From positions 1,226,778 to 1,290,777 of the forward strand of contig NZ_JAGKTC010000001.1 in NCBI RefSeq assembly GCF_017939625.1: a stretch of 64,000 bases of DNA, given 5' to 3'. This DNA comes from Pseudoxanthomonas helianthi. Lineage in GTDB: Bacteria; Pseudomonadota; Gammaproteobacteria; Xanthomonadales; Xanthomonadaceae. Below the pieces are notes generated by a model. That model ran no database searches. It was not told where the DNA came from and saw only the letters and a list, made by a program, of their open reading frames with translations. The position numbers were made by a program, and so were the translations under genes. Position 1 is the first letter of the stretch; each line of letters opens with the position of its first letter. This document shows positions 1-9,012 of this stretch, piece by piece.

Positions 1-1
1 G

Positions 2-58
2 CTGCTGTGCCTGTGCTACGGAGTGGTCAAGTTCTTCGTGCGCCGGCATTACCGATGA
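2..58 (+). CDS. C-terminal end of a small membrane protein (5' truncated by window)
   Basis: The frame starting at base 2 is open to a TGA at 56-58 and reads as a hydrophobic segment followed by a basic tail (LLCLCYGVVKFFVRRHYR), as at the cytoplasmic end of a last transmembrane helix. Its stop overlaps the ATG of the next gene as ATGA, which suggests a coupled pair. Small membrane proteins beside short XRE regulators are a common arrangement. Only 18 codons are visible, so the family cannot be named. Confidence 0.6.
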   Translation: MLCLCYGVVKFFVRRHYR

Positions 59-246
59 ACAACCGCATGCGCGAATTGCGCGAGGCGCAAGGCTGGTCGC
101 AGGGCGAGCTGGCCGAGCGGCTGGAAGTATCGCGACAGACGGTCAACGCACTGGAGACCGGCAAGTACGACCCGAGCCTGCCGCTGGCGTTCCGCATCGC
201 CCGGCTGTTCGGCCTGAGCATCGAGGACATTTTCGAAGATGAGTGA
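55..246 (+). CDS. Small XRE/Cro-type helix-turn-helix regulator (YozG-like)
   Basis: This 63-residue protein is almost entirely one HTH_3 domain: a first helix (MRELREAQGWSQGELAERL), the recognition turn around SRQTVNALETGKYDPS (about residues 28-43) and a short acidic tail ending EDIFEDE. The ATG at 55 is preferred over an upstream GTG-type start because it overlaps the stop of the preceding membrane protein gene as ATGA and gives the usual length for this family. The partner membrane protein just upstream and the exporter genes 30 bases downstream suggest that it controls this local cluster; the target is inferred, not shown. Confidence 0.85.
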   Translation: MNNRMRELREAQGWSQGELAERLEVSRQTVNALETGKYDPSLPLAFRIARLFGLSIEDIFEDE

Positions 247-278
247 TTCCACCCAACCGTTCCAGGGAAGTTTCTGCC

Positions 279-1823
279 ATGCCGCGTAAGTACCGCATCG
301 CGCTGATTCTCGCCGCGGTCGCGGCGTATTTCGGCTACCAACACTGGGCGCGCAAGCCGGAGACGGCGAAACCCTCCACTGCCGTCGCCACGCGCAACGC
401 CACGCCCGCCACCGCGACCACGTTCAAGCTGGGCAACCTGGCCTTCCATCCGTGCTCGCTGAGTCCGCGCTTCACCGGCGACACCCTGGAAGCGCGTTGC
501 GCAACACTGGACGTCCCCGAAAACCGCGGCAATCCCGACGGGCGCAAGATCTCGCTGAAGATCGCCTGGGTCCCGGCGGACCGCGACGATGCGGCCGAGC
601 CCGATCCGGTGTTCATGCTCGCCGGCGGCCCCGGCCAGTCCGCGCTGCAGTCGTACCCGCAGAGCGCGGCAGCTTTCGCCGAGACGCGCAAGAAGCGACA
701 CATCATCCTGGTCGACCAGCGCGGTACCGGCGCTTCCAATCCGCTGACCTGCAAGGAGGAAACGCCGGACGAAGTCGCGACGCCTTCGGATGAAGCGGTA
801 CGCGCGCACACGCAGCGCTGCCTCGATGCGCTTAAAGGCCGCGCCGATCCGCGCTTCTACACCACCGGCGACGCCATCGCCGATCTCGAAGCGGTACGCC
901 AGGCCATCGGCGCGAAGCAGATCGACCTGGTCGGCATTTCCTACGGTACCCGCGTGGCCCAGCAATACGCCGCGACCTATCCGGCCAGCACGCGCAGCGT
1001 GGTGCTGGACAGCGTGGTGCCGAACTCGCTGGTGCTGGGCAACGAGATGGCGCGCAACTTGGACCACGCACTGGACCTGCAGTTCGCCCTGTGTGCGAAG
1101 ACCCCGGAGTGCAAGCAGCGCTACGGCGAACCGCACGTCCGGCTGGATGCGCTGGTGGCCCAGCTGAAAGCCGCGCCTGTCAGCGTGCGCTATCGCGACG
1201 CGACCACCGGCGAGTCGAAGGAAGACCAGTTGACCGAGGCGCGCGTCGCCGGGCTGGTGCGCATGTACGCCTACATGCCGATGGCCGCATCGCTGTTGCC
1301 GCTGCAGTTGAACGAAGCCGCCGCCGGCCGCTACGACGGGCTGATGGCGCTGTCGAAGATGCTCGGCGAGCAAATGGAAAACGAGATGTCCACCGGCATG
1401 CAGTTGTCGGTGATCTGCAGCGAGGACGCCGGCGAACTGAAGCCGGATCCGGCCGACGACGGCACCCTGATGGGCGGCGACTTCGTCCGCGTGCTGGCCG
1501 AACAATGCAAGGTGTGGCCGAAAGGCTCGCGCACGGCGAACTTCCGTGCGCCGCTCAAGACCAGCGTACCCACCCTGTTGCTATCGGGCGAATTCGACCC
1601 GGTCACCCCGCCGCGTTATGGCGACGAAGTGGCGAAATCGTTGCCCAACGGCCGCCATCTCGTGTTGCGCGGGCAAGGCCACAACGTCATCGGCGCCGGC
1701 TGCATGCCGCGGCTGATGGCCAAGTTCATCGACAAGGCGGACGCGAAGGCGCTGGACGCCAAATGCCTGGCCGCGCTGCCGTACACGCCGCCGTTCACCG
1801 GCTTCTATGGGTGGGAACCATGA
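279..1823 (+). CDS. Alpha/beta hydrolase, S33 peptidase / TAP-like family, exported
   Basis: This 514-residue protein begins with a basic end and a hydrophobic helix (about residues 5-20), consistent with a signal peptide or anchor. It then has the S33 aminopeptidase hallmarks: the oxyanion loop GGPGQSALQ, the strand LVDQRGTGAS, the nucleophile elbow GISYGTR with Ser221, and a C-terminal TAP-like domain carrying the acid (SGEFDPVTPP) and histidine (GQGHNVIG) near residues 430-465. It probably cleaves peptides or esters in the periplasm. The ATG at 279 has an AGGGAAG ribosome-binding site; the in-frame ATG at 243 overlaps the previous gene and adds no signal. The stop overlaps the start of natA as ATGA, so it is coupled to the exporter. 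The substrate is unknown. Confidence 0.85.
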   Translation: MPRKYRIALILAAVAAYFGYQHWARKPETAKPSTAVATRNATPATATTFKLGNLAFHPCSLSPRFTGDTLEARCATLDVPENRGNPDGRKISLKIAWVPADRDDAAEPDPVFMLAGGPGQSALQSYPQSAAAFAETRKKRHIILVDQRGTGASNPLTCKEETPDEVATPSDEAVRAHTQRCLDALKGRADPRFYTTGDAIADLEAVRQAIGAKQIDLVGISYGTRVAQQYAATYPASTRSVVLDSVVPNSLVLGNEMARNLDHALDLQFALCAKTPECKQRYGEPHVRLDALVAQLKAAPVSVRYRDATTGESKEDQLTEARVAGLVRMYAYMPMAASLLPLQLNEAAAGRYDGLMALSKMLGEQMENEMSTGMQLSVICSEDAGELKPDPADDGTLMGGDFVRVLAEQCKVWPKGSRTANFRAPLKTSVPTLLLSGEFDPVTPPRYGDEVAKSLPNGRHLVLRGQGHNVIGAGCMPRLMAKFIDKADAKALDAKCLAALPYTPPFTGFYGWEP

Positions 1824-2566
1824 TCGAGTTGCAGGACCTGCACAAATCCTTCCGGACCAAGACCGGCGAAGTGAAGGCGGTCGACGGCGTCGGCTTCACC
1901 GCGCACGACGGCCAGATCACCGGTCTGCTCGGGCCCAACGGCGCCGGCAAGACCACCACGTTGCGCATGCTGTACACGCTGATGAAGCCCGACAGCGGCC
2001 GCGTGCTGGTCGACGGCCGCGACGTGGCCGCGGATCCGGCCGCCGCGCGCAGCGCGCTGGGCGTGCTGCCCGACGCACGCGGCGTGTACAAGCGCCTGAC
2101 CGCGCGGGAGAACATCGCCTACTTCGGCGAACTGCACGGGCTGGACGCCGCGACGATCGCGGACCGCACGCAACGGTTGGCGAAAGCCTTGAACATGGAG
2201 GATTTCCTCGACCGCCGCACCGAGGGCTTCAGCCAGGGCCAGCGCACCAAGACCGCGATCGCCCGCGCCCTGGTCCACGACCCGCGCAACGTGATCCTCG
2301 ACGAACCGACCAACGGCCTCGACGTGATGACCACGCGCGGCCTGCGCGATTTCCTCAAGCAGTTGCGCGGGGAAGGCCGCTGCGTGGTGTTCTCCAGCCA
2401 CATCATGCAGGAGGTCGCCGCGCTGTGCGACCGCATCGTGATCGTCGCCCGCGGCACCGTGGTCGCCGCCGGCACTGCCGACGAGCTGCGCGCGCAAACC
2501 GGCGAGGACAACCTGGAAGACGCCTTCGTCAAGGCCATCGGCTCCGAGGAGGGCCTGCACGCATGA
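1820..2566 (+). CDS. natA: ABC exporter ATP-binding subunit, NatA-like
   Basis: This 248-residue protein is a complete ABC ATPase with Walker A GPNGAGKTT (residues 38-46), Q-loop region, signature FSQGQRTKTAIARAL, Walker B with D-loop (VILDEPTNGLD) and H-loop SSHIMQE. It pairs with the permease encoded next, and both junctions are ATGA overlaps, so peptidase, ATPase and permease are coupled in translation. The N-terminal sequence, the short C-terminus and the partner type match the NatAB family of Na+/drug exporters (ABC-2). The symbol reflects the family; what it exports here is not shown by the sequence. Confidence 0.88.
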   Translation: MIELQDLHKSFRTKTGEVKAVDGVGFTAHDGQITGLLGPNGAGKTTTLRMLYTLMKPDSGRVLVDGRDVAADPAAARSALGVLPDARGVYKRLTARENIAYFGELHGLDAATIADRTQRLAKALNMEDFLDRRTEGFSQGQRTKTAIARALVHDPRNVILDEPTNGLDVMTTRGLRDFLKQLRGEGRCVVFSSHIMQEVAALCDRIVIVARGTVVAAGTADELRAQTGEDNLEDAFVKAIGSEEGLHA

Positions 2567-3744
2567 AGTCGCTGCGTACTTTGTTGACCGTGATGCGCAA
2601 GGAATTGCGCGACCTGTTCCGCGACCGCCGCACCGTGGCGCTGGCGCTGGGCCTGGGCCCGATCCTGTTCCCGCTGCTGATGATCGGCATCGGTACGCTG
2701 GGCGAGAACCGCGACCGCGAGTTGAACGAGAAGCCGCTGCAGTTGCCGGTGGCAGGCCGCGAGAACGCGCCCAACCTGATCGCCTGGCTGCAAGGCCAGA
2801 ACGTGGAGGTCAAGGCGCCGCCGGCGGACATCGCCCAAGCGATCGCGCGCCAGGACGAGGACATGGTGCTGCGCATCGGTCCCGACTTCGCCCGCAAGTG
2901 GCGCGCCGGCGAGCCGGCACCGCTGGAAGTCGTCCACGACAGCAGCCGGCAGGATGCGCAGGTTTCGGTCGCGCGCTTGAATAAGCTGCTGGCGACCTAT
3001 GGCAGCCAGGTCGGCTCGCTGCGCCTGTTGGCGCGCGGCGTCAGCCCCGGCGCGGCGGCGTCGATCCAGGTCCGGCACACCGACCTGATCACGCCCGAAG
3101 CCAAGCGCGGACGCCTGCTGGCGACCTTGCTGCCGTACCTGTTGATCCTCAGTGCCTTCATCGGCGGCGCCCACCTGATCATGGACGCGACCGCGGGCGA
3201 GCGCGAGCGCCAATCGCTGGAGCCGTTGCTCGCCACGCCGGCGCCGCGCGGCGCCGTCGTCAGCGGCAAGATCGCCGCCGCCTGCCTGGTCGCGCTGGCT
3301 TCGCTGGCTTTGACCCTGCTGGCGTTCAAGCTCGGGGCCTTGTTGTCGCCGACCGTCGGCCGGCAGATGCAGGTCAGCTTCGCCGCTATCGCCCAGCTGC
3401 TGCTGATCCTGTTGCCGATGGTGTTCATCGGCACCACCCTGCTGACCTATCTCGCCGCCGCGGCCAAGAGCATGAAGGAAGCGCAGAGCCACATGACCTG
3501 GCTGATGCTGCTGCCGATGCTGCCCAGCTTCATCCTGATGGTGAATCCGGTGAAGGCGCAGTGGTGGCAGTTCGCGGTGCCGTTCCTCGCGCAGAACCAG
3601 ATGATCCTGAAGGTGGTGCGCGGCGAGACGATCGACGCCTCGCAATGGATGGTCTATCTGGTTTGCGGCTTCGGACTGGCCGCGGTGCTGTGGTTCGCGG
3701 CGTCGCGCCGTTACCAGCAGGAACAGCTGGCGATATCGGCCTGA
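2563..3744 (+). CDS. natB: ABC-2 type exporter permease, NatB-like
   Basis: This 393-residue protein has the ABC-2 permease layout: a basic N-terminus (MRKELRDLFRDRRT), a first transmembrane helix near residues 22-42, a periplasmic domain of about 130 residues, then five hydrophobic segments between about residues 185 and 385. It starts inside the end of natA (ATGA) and so should be made with it. It would form the membrane channel of the exporter. The preceding S33 peptidase could process the exported substrate or a peptide; that link rests on gene order only. Confidence 0.85.
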   Translation: MKSLRTLLTVMRKELRDLFRDRRTVALALGLGPILFPLLMIGIGTLGENRDRELNEKPLQLPVAGRENAPNLIAWLQGQNVEVKAPPADIAQAIARQDEDMVLRIGPDFARKWRAGEPAPLEVVHDSSRQDAQVSVARLNKLLATYGSQVGSLRLLARGVSPGAAASIQVRHTDLITPEAKRGRLLATLLPYLLILSAFIGGAHLIMDATAGERERQSLEPLLATPAPRGAVVSGKIAAACLVALASLALTLLAFKLGALLSPTVGRQMQVSFAAIAQLLLILLPMVFIGTTLLTYLAAAAKSMKEAQSHMTWLMLLPMLPSFILMVNPVKAQWWQFAVPFLAQNQMILKVVRGETIDASQWMVYLVCGFGLAAVLWFAASRRYQQEQLAISA

Positions 3745-3763
3745 GCCGCCGTCTGGAAGGAAC

Positions 3764-3793
3764 GAAAAAGGGCCGGCATTGCCGGCCCTCTTC
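3764..3793. terminator. Bidirectional hairpin between convergent natB and TonB-domain gene
   Basis: A perfect 8-bp stem GGGCCGGC/GCCGGCCC with loop ATT (3770-3788) has an A-rich left flank (ACGAAAAA), which gives a T-run on the minus strand, and CTCTTCG on the right. It lies 25 bases after the natB stop and 23 bases from the stop of the convergent gene, so it can end both transcripts. Confidence 0.75.
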
Positions 3794-3811
3794 GTCTGTC
3801 GCCGCGAGCGA

Positions 3812-4825
3812 TCAGCGCGGGTTGAAGTTGATCGTGCGCCGGGTCGTGGTCGGGGCGGAGATCGGCGCGAACTTCCAGCGCTTCGCTGCGTTGACCGCTT
3901 CGCGATCGAACACGCGCGGCGGCGTGGAACGCACCACGCGGGCACTGGTCACGCTGCCGTCGGTGCCGACGGTGAATTCGACCAGCACTTCGCCGGACGT
4001 GCCGGCACGCAACGCATCGGGTGGATAGCGCGGGGGCGGCTGGCTGATCGCACGCAAGGTCGGCGCTGCGGATGGGGTTTCAGCAGGCTGCGACGGCGGC
4101 GGATTGTTGGCTGGGGCAGTTGTCGGCGCCGCAGCAGCCGCGGCGGGAGCCGGCGGCGGATTCGCCGGCGCCGTGCGCGTCGGTTCTTGCGGGCGTGCCT
4201 GCTCGGCAGCGCGCTGCGTGGCGAGCTGCTGGGCGGCCTGCTGTTGCGCGGCTTGTTGATCCGCTGCGGTCTTCAGCGCCGCCAAGCGCTTTTCTTCAGC
4301 CAGCTTGGCCTGCTGCTCTGCGTTCTTGCTGGCGTCGAGTTCGCGCTGCGTCGCCGCCTGCTGGCTGGCGGCGATACTCTGCTTCAGTCGCGGCAAGGCC
4401 GGCGCCTTGGCGTCCGCCTTCTCGATCAGCGCGACCAGGCGCTGGGCCTCGGGGAAGTTCTCCCGGGCGAGGCTCTGCTCCGCAGCGATCACCGTATAGG
4501 GCAACAGGTCGGTCAGGGCACTGGCTACCGCCGGATCCTGCGGCGTCTTGTCGCGCAGGGCCAGGTAGTACTCGACCGCATTGTTACCGCCAGGGGCGTA
4601 GATGCGGTTCTCGTCCAGCGCCTTGCTCGCGGCTTCGCGCAGCTGGTCCGCGCCCATCGCCTGCACTTCGGCGGAAACGGCGGGCGCCGGCGGTGCGGCG
4701 GTGCTGGCGGCGGCCGATTCCGGGGTCGGGGCCGATGCTTCCGGCGCCGGTTTGGAACAGGCGGCAAGCACGGCCAGCGACAACAGCAGCAATGAGCGCA
4801 GGCGCGAAGTCTGCTTCGGATTCAT
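3812..4825 (-). CDS. Lipoprotein with C-terminal TonB domain
   Basis: This 337-residue protein starts with a lipoprotein signal (hydrophobic stretch, lipobox LAAC with Cys23, Ser at +2). It continues with a helical region of about 110 residues, an Ala/Gln-rich coiled-coil stretch around residues 155-210 (similar to TolA-like linkers), a Pro/Ala-rich spacer, and a TonB C-terminal fold from about residue 255 (PPRYPPDALRAG, GEVLVEFTVGTDGSV, AAKRWKFAP). TonB proteins are usually held by an uncleaved inner-membrane helix, so lipid anchoring is unusual; Ser at +2 predicts outer-membrane sorting. It could be a structural linker rather than an energy transducer. It is transcribed toward natB and separated from mnmE by 78 bases. 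Confidence 0.8.
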   Translation of the reverse strand: MNPKQTSRLRSLLLLSLAVLAACSKPAPEASAPTPESAAASTAAPPAPAVSAEVQAMGADQLREAASKALDENRIYAPGGNNAVEYYLALRDKTPQDPAVASALTDLLPYTVIAAEQSLARENFPEAQRLVALIEKADAKAPALPRLKQSIAASQQAATQRELDASKNAEQQAKLAEEKRLAALKTAADQQAAQQQAAQQLATQRAAEQARPQEPTRTAPANPPPAPAAAAAAPTTAPANNPPPSQPAETPSAAPTLRAISQPPPRYPPDALRAGTSGEVLVEFTVGTDGSVTSARVVRSTPPRVFDREAVNAAKRWKFAPISAPTTTRRTINFNPR

Positions 4826-4903
4826 GAATGATCTTCCCCGGATTGTGCGTCAGTGATAGCCCCAAACCCCCTGTCGTGTCACCTGTCGCCAGCGCAGATC
4901 GGC

Positions 4904-6250
4904 TCATTTGCCGATGCAGAACGTGGCGAACACATGACCCAGCAGCTCGTCTGGCGAGATCGTCCCCGTGATCTCGCCCAAGGCATCGTGGGCTAGCCGC
5001 AATTCTTCTGCGGCCAGCTCAAGATGTTCGTGATGCATTTCACGTTTTGCATGTTCGACCCGCCCCTGCGCCCGCGTCAAGGCGTCGACGTGGCGGGCCC
5101 GCGCGGTGAATTCGCCGGCGTCGGTCCCCGCTTCGCCGAATGCCAGCTCGCGCAGCCGGCGGCGCAGGGCATCGATTCCCTGCCCGTCGCGTGCGGACAC
5201 GTGGACGATCGAGTCGTCGTCGTCCGGAACGCGGCCAAGCAGGTCGCTCTTGTTGTGCACGCGCAGTTGCAACGGCACGCCCGCCGTCGCCGCTTCGACG
5301 AAGGCTTGCGCTTCTTCCGGCCGGCTGGCGTCGACCACGACGATCGCCAGGTCCGCGCGCTGCAGTTCATCGCGCGCGCGGCGCATGCCCTCGCGTTCGA
5401 TCGCGTCGCCGCCTTCGCGCAAGCCGGCGGTATCGACCAGGGTCAGTTCCAGCCCGTCGATATGGATGGTTTCGCGCAAGGTGTCGCGGGTGGTGCCGGC
5501 GACATCGGTGACGATGGCGCGATCGCTGCCCGCCAAGGCGTTGAGCAACGAACTCTTGCCCGCGTTCGGCGGTCCGACGATCACCGCGTGCAGGCCGTCG
5601 CGCAGCTTGCGGCCGCGTTCGGCGTCGGCGAGCAAGGCGCCCAGCTGTTCCAGCGCCTGTTCTATGCCGTTGCGCAGTTGCGCACCACCGAGCGTGTCGA
5701 TCGGTTCGTCGACGAAGTCGATCGCCGCCTCGATGTGAACGCGCAGGCGCAGCAGGACCGCGGCGATGGCCTCGACGCGTTGCGAGAAGGCGCCATCCAG
5801 CGCGCGCCGCGCCGCGCGTGCCGCGCGGGTATCGGCTGCGGCAATCAGGTCCGCAATGGCTTCGGCCTGGGCCAGGTCGAACTTGCCGTTGAGGAAGGCG
5901 CGCTCGCTGAACTCGCCCGCGCGCGCATGCCGCGCACCCAGCGCAACCGCGCGCGCGACCAGCTGCCGCAGGACAACAGGACTGCCGTGCGCCTGCAGTT
6001 CGACCACATCCTCGCCGGTGAAGCTGTGGGGCGCGGGAAACGACAAGGCGATGCCATCGTCGAGGGTTTCGCCATCCGCGTCGGAGAAATCGACATGGTG
6101 GGCAACCCGCGCCTGCAACGGCTTGCCGCAGATCGCAGCCGCGATGTCGCGCGACTTCGGTCCCGAGAGGCGCACGATGCCGACGCCGCCGGCGCCCGCG
6201 GCCGTGGCAATGGCGACGATGGTATCGGTCGTGGACGGCGCGTCGTTCAT
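4904..6250 (-). CDS. mnmE: tRNA modification GTPase MnmE (TrmE)
   Basis: MnmE works with MnmG to place the carboxymethylaminomethyl group on U34 of certain tRNAs in the cytoplasm. The 448-residue product has the N-terminal folate-binding domain ([22 protein letters not shown]), the inserted G domain with P-loop [15 protein letters not shown], the switch region [14 protein letters not shown], and the terminal CIGK whose Cys is needed for modification. The ATG at 6250 matches the usual N-terminus; a GTG six codons upstream is possible. The gene follows yidC, as in other Xanthomonadaceae, but a terminator lies between them, so it probably also has its own promoter. Confidence 0.96.
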   Translation of the reverse strand: MNDAPSTTDTIVAIATAAGAGGVGIVRLSGPKSRDIAAAICGKPLQARVAHHVDFSDADGETLDDGIALSFPAPHSFTGEDVVELQAHGSPVVLRQLVARAVALGARHARAGEFSERAFLNGKFDLAQAEAIADLIAAADTRAARAARRALDGAFSQRVEAIAAVLLRLRVHIEAAIDFVDEPIDTLGGAQLRNGIEQALEQLGALLADAERGRKLRDGLHAVIVGPPNAGKSSLLNALAGSDRAIVTDVAGTTRDTLRETIHIDGLELTLVDTAGLREGGDAIEREGMRRARDELQRADLAIVVVDASRPEEAQAFVEAATAGVPLQLRVHNKSDLLGRVPDDDDSIVHVSARDGQGIDALRRRLRELAFGEAGTDAGEFTARARHVDALTRAQGRVEHAKREMHHEHLELAAEELRLAHDALGEITGTISPDELLGHVFATFCIGK

Positions 6251-6273
6251 GCGAAGGAAGTCTTGCACATTCC

Positions 6274-6302
6274 AAACAAGAAGCCCGCCTTGCGGCGGGC
6301 TT
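6274..6302 (-). terminator. Rho-independent terminator after yidC
   Basis: On the minus strand the hairpin AAGCCCGCC-GCAA-GGCGGGCTT is followed by CTTGTTT. It lies 20 bases past the yidC stop and just before the mnmE start, so it should attenuate read-through from the rpmH-rnpA-yidC unit into mnmE. Confidence 0.8.
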
Positions 6303-6322
6303 GAGGGTCGGCTCGATCCTGC

Positions 6323-8044
6323 TTATTTCGCCGCCGCCGCAATCGGCTGGCCGTGGCGCTTGGCCATCCACCATTGCTGCAGCAGGCCCAGCGCGCCGTT
6401 GGTCACCCAGTACAGCACCAGGCCGGCGGGCATGAAGGCCATCATCACGCCGAACACCAGCGGCATGATCTGCATCATCCGCGCCTGCATCGGGTCCATG
6501 CCCGGGGTCGGCGTCATCTTCTGGGTGAACCACATGATCGCCACGTTGATCACCGGCAGGATGAAGTACGGGTCCTGCGCGGTCAGGTCCTGCACCCAGC
6601 CGAACCACGGCGCCTGGCGCAGCTCGACCGACTCGACCAGCACGTAGTACAGACTCAGGAAGATCGGCATCTGCACCAGGATCGGCAGGCAGCCGCCCAT
6701 CGGATTGATCTTCTCCTTGCGGTACAGCTCCATCATCGCCTGCTGGAACTTCTGCTGGTCGCTGCCGTAGCGCTCCTTCAGCTGGGCGATGCGCGGCTGG
6801 AACTGGCGCATCTTGGCCATGCTCTTGTACTGCGCGGCCGACAACGGATACAGCGCCAGCTTGACGATCACGACCAGACCGACGATGGCCCAGCCCCAGT
6901 TCTTCAGTAGCGCATGCAGATGGTTGAGGATCCAGAACAGGCCTTCGCCGATCATCGCCAGCGGCGCGAAGCGGCTGTAGTCGACCGCGCGTTCCAGCTT
7001 GGGCACGTGCTGCGCCTTCATCTGCGCGATCAGTTTCGGGCCGATGTAAAGGCGGGCCTGGGTCGAAGCCTGCTGGCCGGGCGCGACGACCACGGCGGGG
7101 CCGGTCTCGCGGATCAGCGCCTGCGCGCCGTTGTTCGGTGCGGCCAGAGCGATCTCGATCTTGTCTTCCGCCGCCGGAATCCACGCACTGAAGAAGTGGT
7201 GCTGCAGCATCGCGATCCAGCCCTGCGCGGTGCTCTGGTTGACCGGACCGTCTTCCATGTAGTCCTTGAACGGACGGCGCTGGTATTCGCCGTCGTACCA
7301 GGTCGCGCCGTTGAAGCTGAAGGATTGCGGGTGGGTGATGCTGCTGCTGATCTGCGGCGGCACGCGCAGCAGTTGGCGATACACGTTGCCCTGCCACGAG
7401 GCAGTGCCGGCGTTGACCACGTCGTCGCGGACCTGCACGGCGTAATCGCCGCGCTTCAGCGTGTAGGTGCGGCGGATGCTCACGCCATTGGGTCCGCGCC
7501 AGACGAACGGCACGGCGATCTCGTTCTGGCCCGAGGCCAGCGTGAAGTCGGCATTCGGCTGCTCGGGCACGAAACCGCTCAGGTGGGTCGGCGCTGCGTT
7601 GGCCGCGCTGGTCCAGCCGCTCTGCGCTGCGTAGAACTTCGCCGCATCGGCATCGAACAGGCGCACCGGCGCGCTGCCCGGCTTCTTCTCCTGCGGATAC
7701 TGCAGCAGGTCGGCCTGCACGACATTGCCGCCATCCAGCACCAGGCGCAGCACGTCGGTGCTGACCGTCACCCGCGTCGCAGTCGAAACCACCGGTGCGG
7801 CCGAAGTCGTTGCCGGAGCCACCGGCGTCGCTGCCGGCACGGTGCCGTTGGCGGCATTCACGTTGGCGCTCGGTGGCACAGCCACAGGTACGGTATCGGC
7901 GGTGTTCGCCGCGGTCACGGCGGCAGCGATCGGAGCGGACGAAGATGCTTCCGCCTTCGGCGCATTGAAGCGCCCCCACTCCATCCACAGCATCACGGCC
8001 ACGAACAGCCAGGCGATCATCAGGAAAACACGGGTCTGGTTCAT
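6323..8044 (-). CDS. yidC: Membrane protein insertase YidC
   Basis: YidC inserts and folds inner-membrane proteins, alone or with SecYEG. The 573-residue length is typical of the gram-negative type: an N-terminal anchor (residues 5-22), an Ala/Thr/Val-rich linker, a large periplasmic beta domain (about 75-360) and the conserved C-terminal membrane core with [38 protein letters not shown] and the later helices ending near residue 560. The start overlaps the rnpA stop as ATGA. The small yidD gene that often lies between rnpA and yidC is absent here. Confidence 0.97.
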   Translation of the reverse strand: MNQTRVFLMIAWLFVAVMLWMEWGRFNAPKAEASSSAPIAAAVTAANTADTVPVAVPPSANVNAANGTVPAATPVAPATTSAAPVVSTATRVTVSTDVLRLVLDGGNVVQADLLQYPQEKKPGSAPVRLFDADAAKFYAAQSGWTSAANAAPTHLSGFVPEQPNADFTLASGQNEIAVPFVWRGPNGVSIRRTYTLKRGDYAVQVRDDVVNAGTASWQGNVYRQLLRVPPQISSSITHPQSFSFNGATWYDGEYQRRPFKDYMEDGPVNQSTAQGWIAMLQHHFFSAWIPAAEDKIEIALAAPNNGAQALIRETGPAVVVAPGQQASTQARLYIGPKLIAQMKAQHVPKLERAVDYSRFAPLAMIGEGLFWILNHLHALLKNWGWAIVGLVVIVKLALYPLSAAQYKSMAKMRQFQPRIAQLKERYGSDQQKFQQAMMELYRKEKINPMGGCLPILVQMPIFLSLYYVLVESVELRQAPWFGWVQDLTAQDPYFILPVINVAIMWFTQKMTPTPGMDPMQARMMQIMPLVFGVMMAFMPAGLVLYWVTNGALGLLQQWWMAKRHGQPIAAAAK

Positions 8045-8526
8045 CGGGCAGGCGTTTCTCGACCGGCGTCGGGTTCCGGTTCGTCAGTGGAAAAGGATGT
8101 CGAGGAAGCAACGGGGGAATTCAAGGGCGGCGGCATTGTAGCCGGCCCCGATTGCGGCGCGCGCAGCGCGCCCGCGCGTTGCAAGGCATTGACGAAGGCC
8201 GCGCGCAACTGCGCCGATGTCGCCGTCGCCGCGCCGGAACGCGCCACTACGACGCAATCGCCGGGCTGCAATTGCGCGCGCAGCAAGCGGAACTGCTCGC
8301 GCAGCGCGCGCTTGATGCGGTTGCGCACCACCGCACGGGTGCTGACCTTGCGCGACACCGCCAGGCCCAGGCGCGCCGGCGATTCGCCGGCCACGCGATG
8401 CAGCACCAGCAGCGGATCGGACGTGCGCCGGGCCTGTTCGAACACCCGGGCATAGTCGGCCTTCGCCCGCACCCGCGCGGCGGCGGGGAAACGCGAGGTG
8501 GCCTTGGCGACGTTTTCCGGTTTCAT
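8041..8526 (-). CDS. rnpA: Ribonuclease P protein component
   Basis: RnpA is the protein cofactor of RNase P, which matures tRNA 5' ends. The 161-residue product has the conserved left-handed crossover and basic helix [13 protein letters not shown], preceded by [11 protein letters not shown]. The ATG at 8526 ([20 protein letters not shown]) agrees with related proteins. After about residue 115 comes a Pro/Ser/Glu-rich tail of about 45 residues that is longer than in most RnpA proteins and overlaps the yidC start by four bases. It lies in the rpmH-rnpA-yidC unit. Confidence 0.95.
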   Translation of the reverse strand: MKPENVAKATSRFPAAARVRAKADYARVFEQARRTSDPLLVLHRVAGESPARLGLAVSRKVSTRAVVRNRIKRALREQFRLLRAQLQPGDCVVVARSGAATATSAQLRAAFVNALQRAGALRAPQSGPATMPPPLNSPVASSTSFSTDEPEPDAGRETPAR

Positions 8527-8620
8527 GGCACGACAAAGCCCGCGCTGGACGACAGCGCGGGCTTGGGCTGGCAACGCATGGCGGAATCTTCGTCTCGCCG
8601 CGGGAAGCGGCGAACGAGGA

Positions 8621-8761
8621 TCAGGCGGTCAGGCGCTTGCGGCCCTTGGCGCGACGACGGGCCAGGACCTTGCGGCCGTCGGCGGTCTTCATGCGGGCAC
8701 GGAAACCGTGGTCGCGCTTGCGCTTGAGGTTGCTGGGTTGGAAGGTGCGCTTGGTGGCCAT
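8621..8761 (-). CDS. rpmH: 50S ribosomal protein L34
   Basis: The 46-residue product reads [20 protein letters not shown] and continues [26 protein letters not shown], the full L34 sequence pattern. The ATG at 8761 has a GAGGG ribosome-binding site. It is the first gene of the minus-strand unit leading away from the origin and lies divergent to dnaA, the standard arrangement in gammaproteobacteria. Confidence 0.98.
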   Translation of the reverse strand: MATKRTFQPSNLKRKRDHGFRARMKTADGRKVLARRRAKGRKRLTA

Positions 8762-8799
8762 GGGGCCCTCGGGCGGGTTGCAAGGGGAAAGAACCGGAA

Positions 8800-8829
8800 A
8801 TTCTATTGGATCCGTGGACTTGGCGTCAA
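8800..8829 (-). promoter_or_regulatory. Sigma-70 promoter for rpmH-rnpA-yidC
   Basis: On the minus strand TTGACG (8829-8824) and TAGAAT (8805-8800) are separated by 18 bases and lie 39 bases ahead of the rpmH start. The -35 is nearly consensus and the strength suits a ribosomal protein gene. Confidence 0.65.
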
Positions 8830-8882
8830 CTGCCCCCTGGCGATGCCGTTCGGCCGACCGGCCGGGGGACACCGTCGCGGCC

Positions 8883-8909
8883 TTGTGCGCGAACGCTTCG
8901 TGCTAGTCT
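8883..8909 (+). promoter_or_regulatory. Possible dnaA promoter
   Basis: TTGTGC (8883-8888) and TAGTCT (8904-8909) are separated by 15 bases, short of the optimum, about 104 bases before dnaA. It is the best plus-strand candidate in the rpmH-dnaA gap, but weak. Confidence 0.3.
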
Positions 8910-9012
8910 GCCCGACCCTCTTTCCGAAACCGCCGCGCGCCGGCCCTGGCCGACGCCGCGCGCCGCTTTCGCGGTTGTACGCGGGTTTGCCCACGAAGGT
9001 TTGTTGTCGACG

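Noticed and set aside
5367-8111. Long minus-strand frame through yidC and mnmE in another phase
   Set aside because: Both genes are well supported in their own frames; this frame shows no conserved motif.
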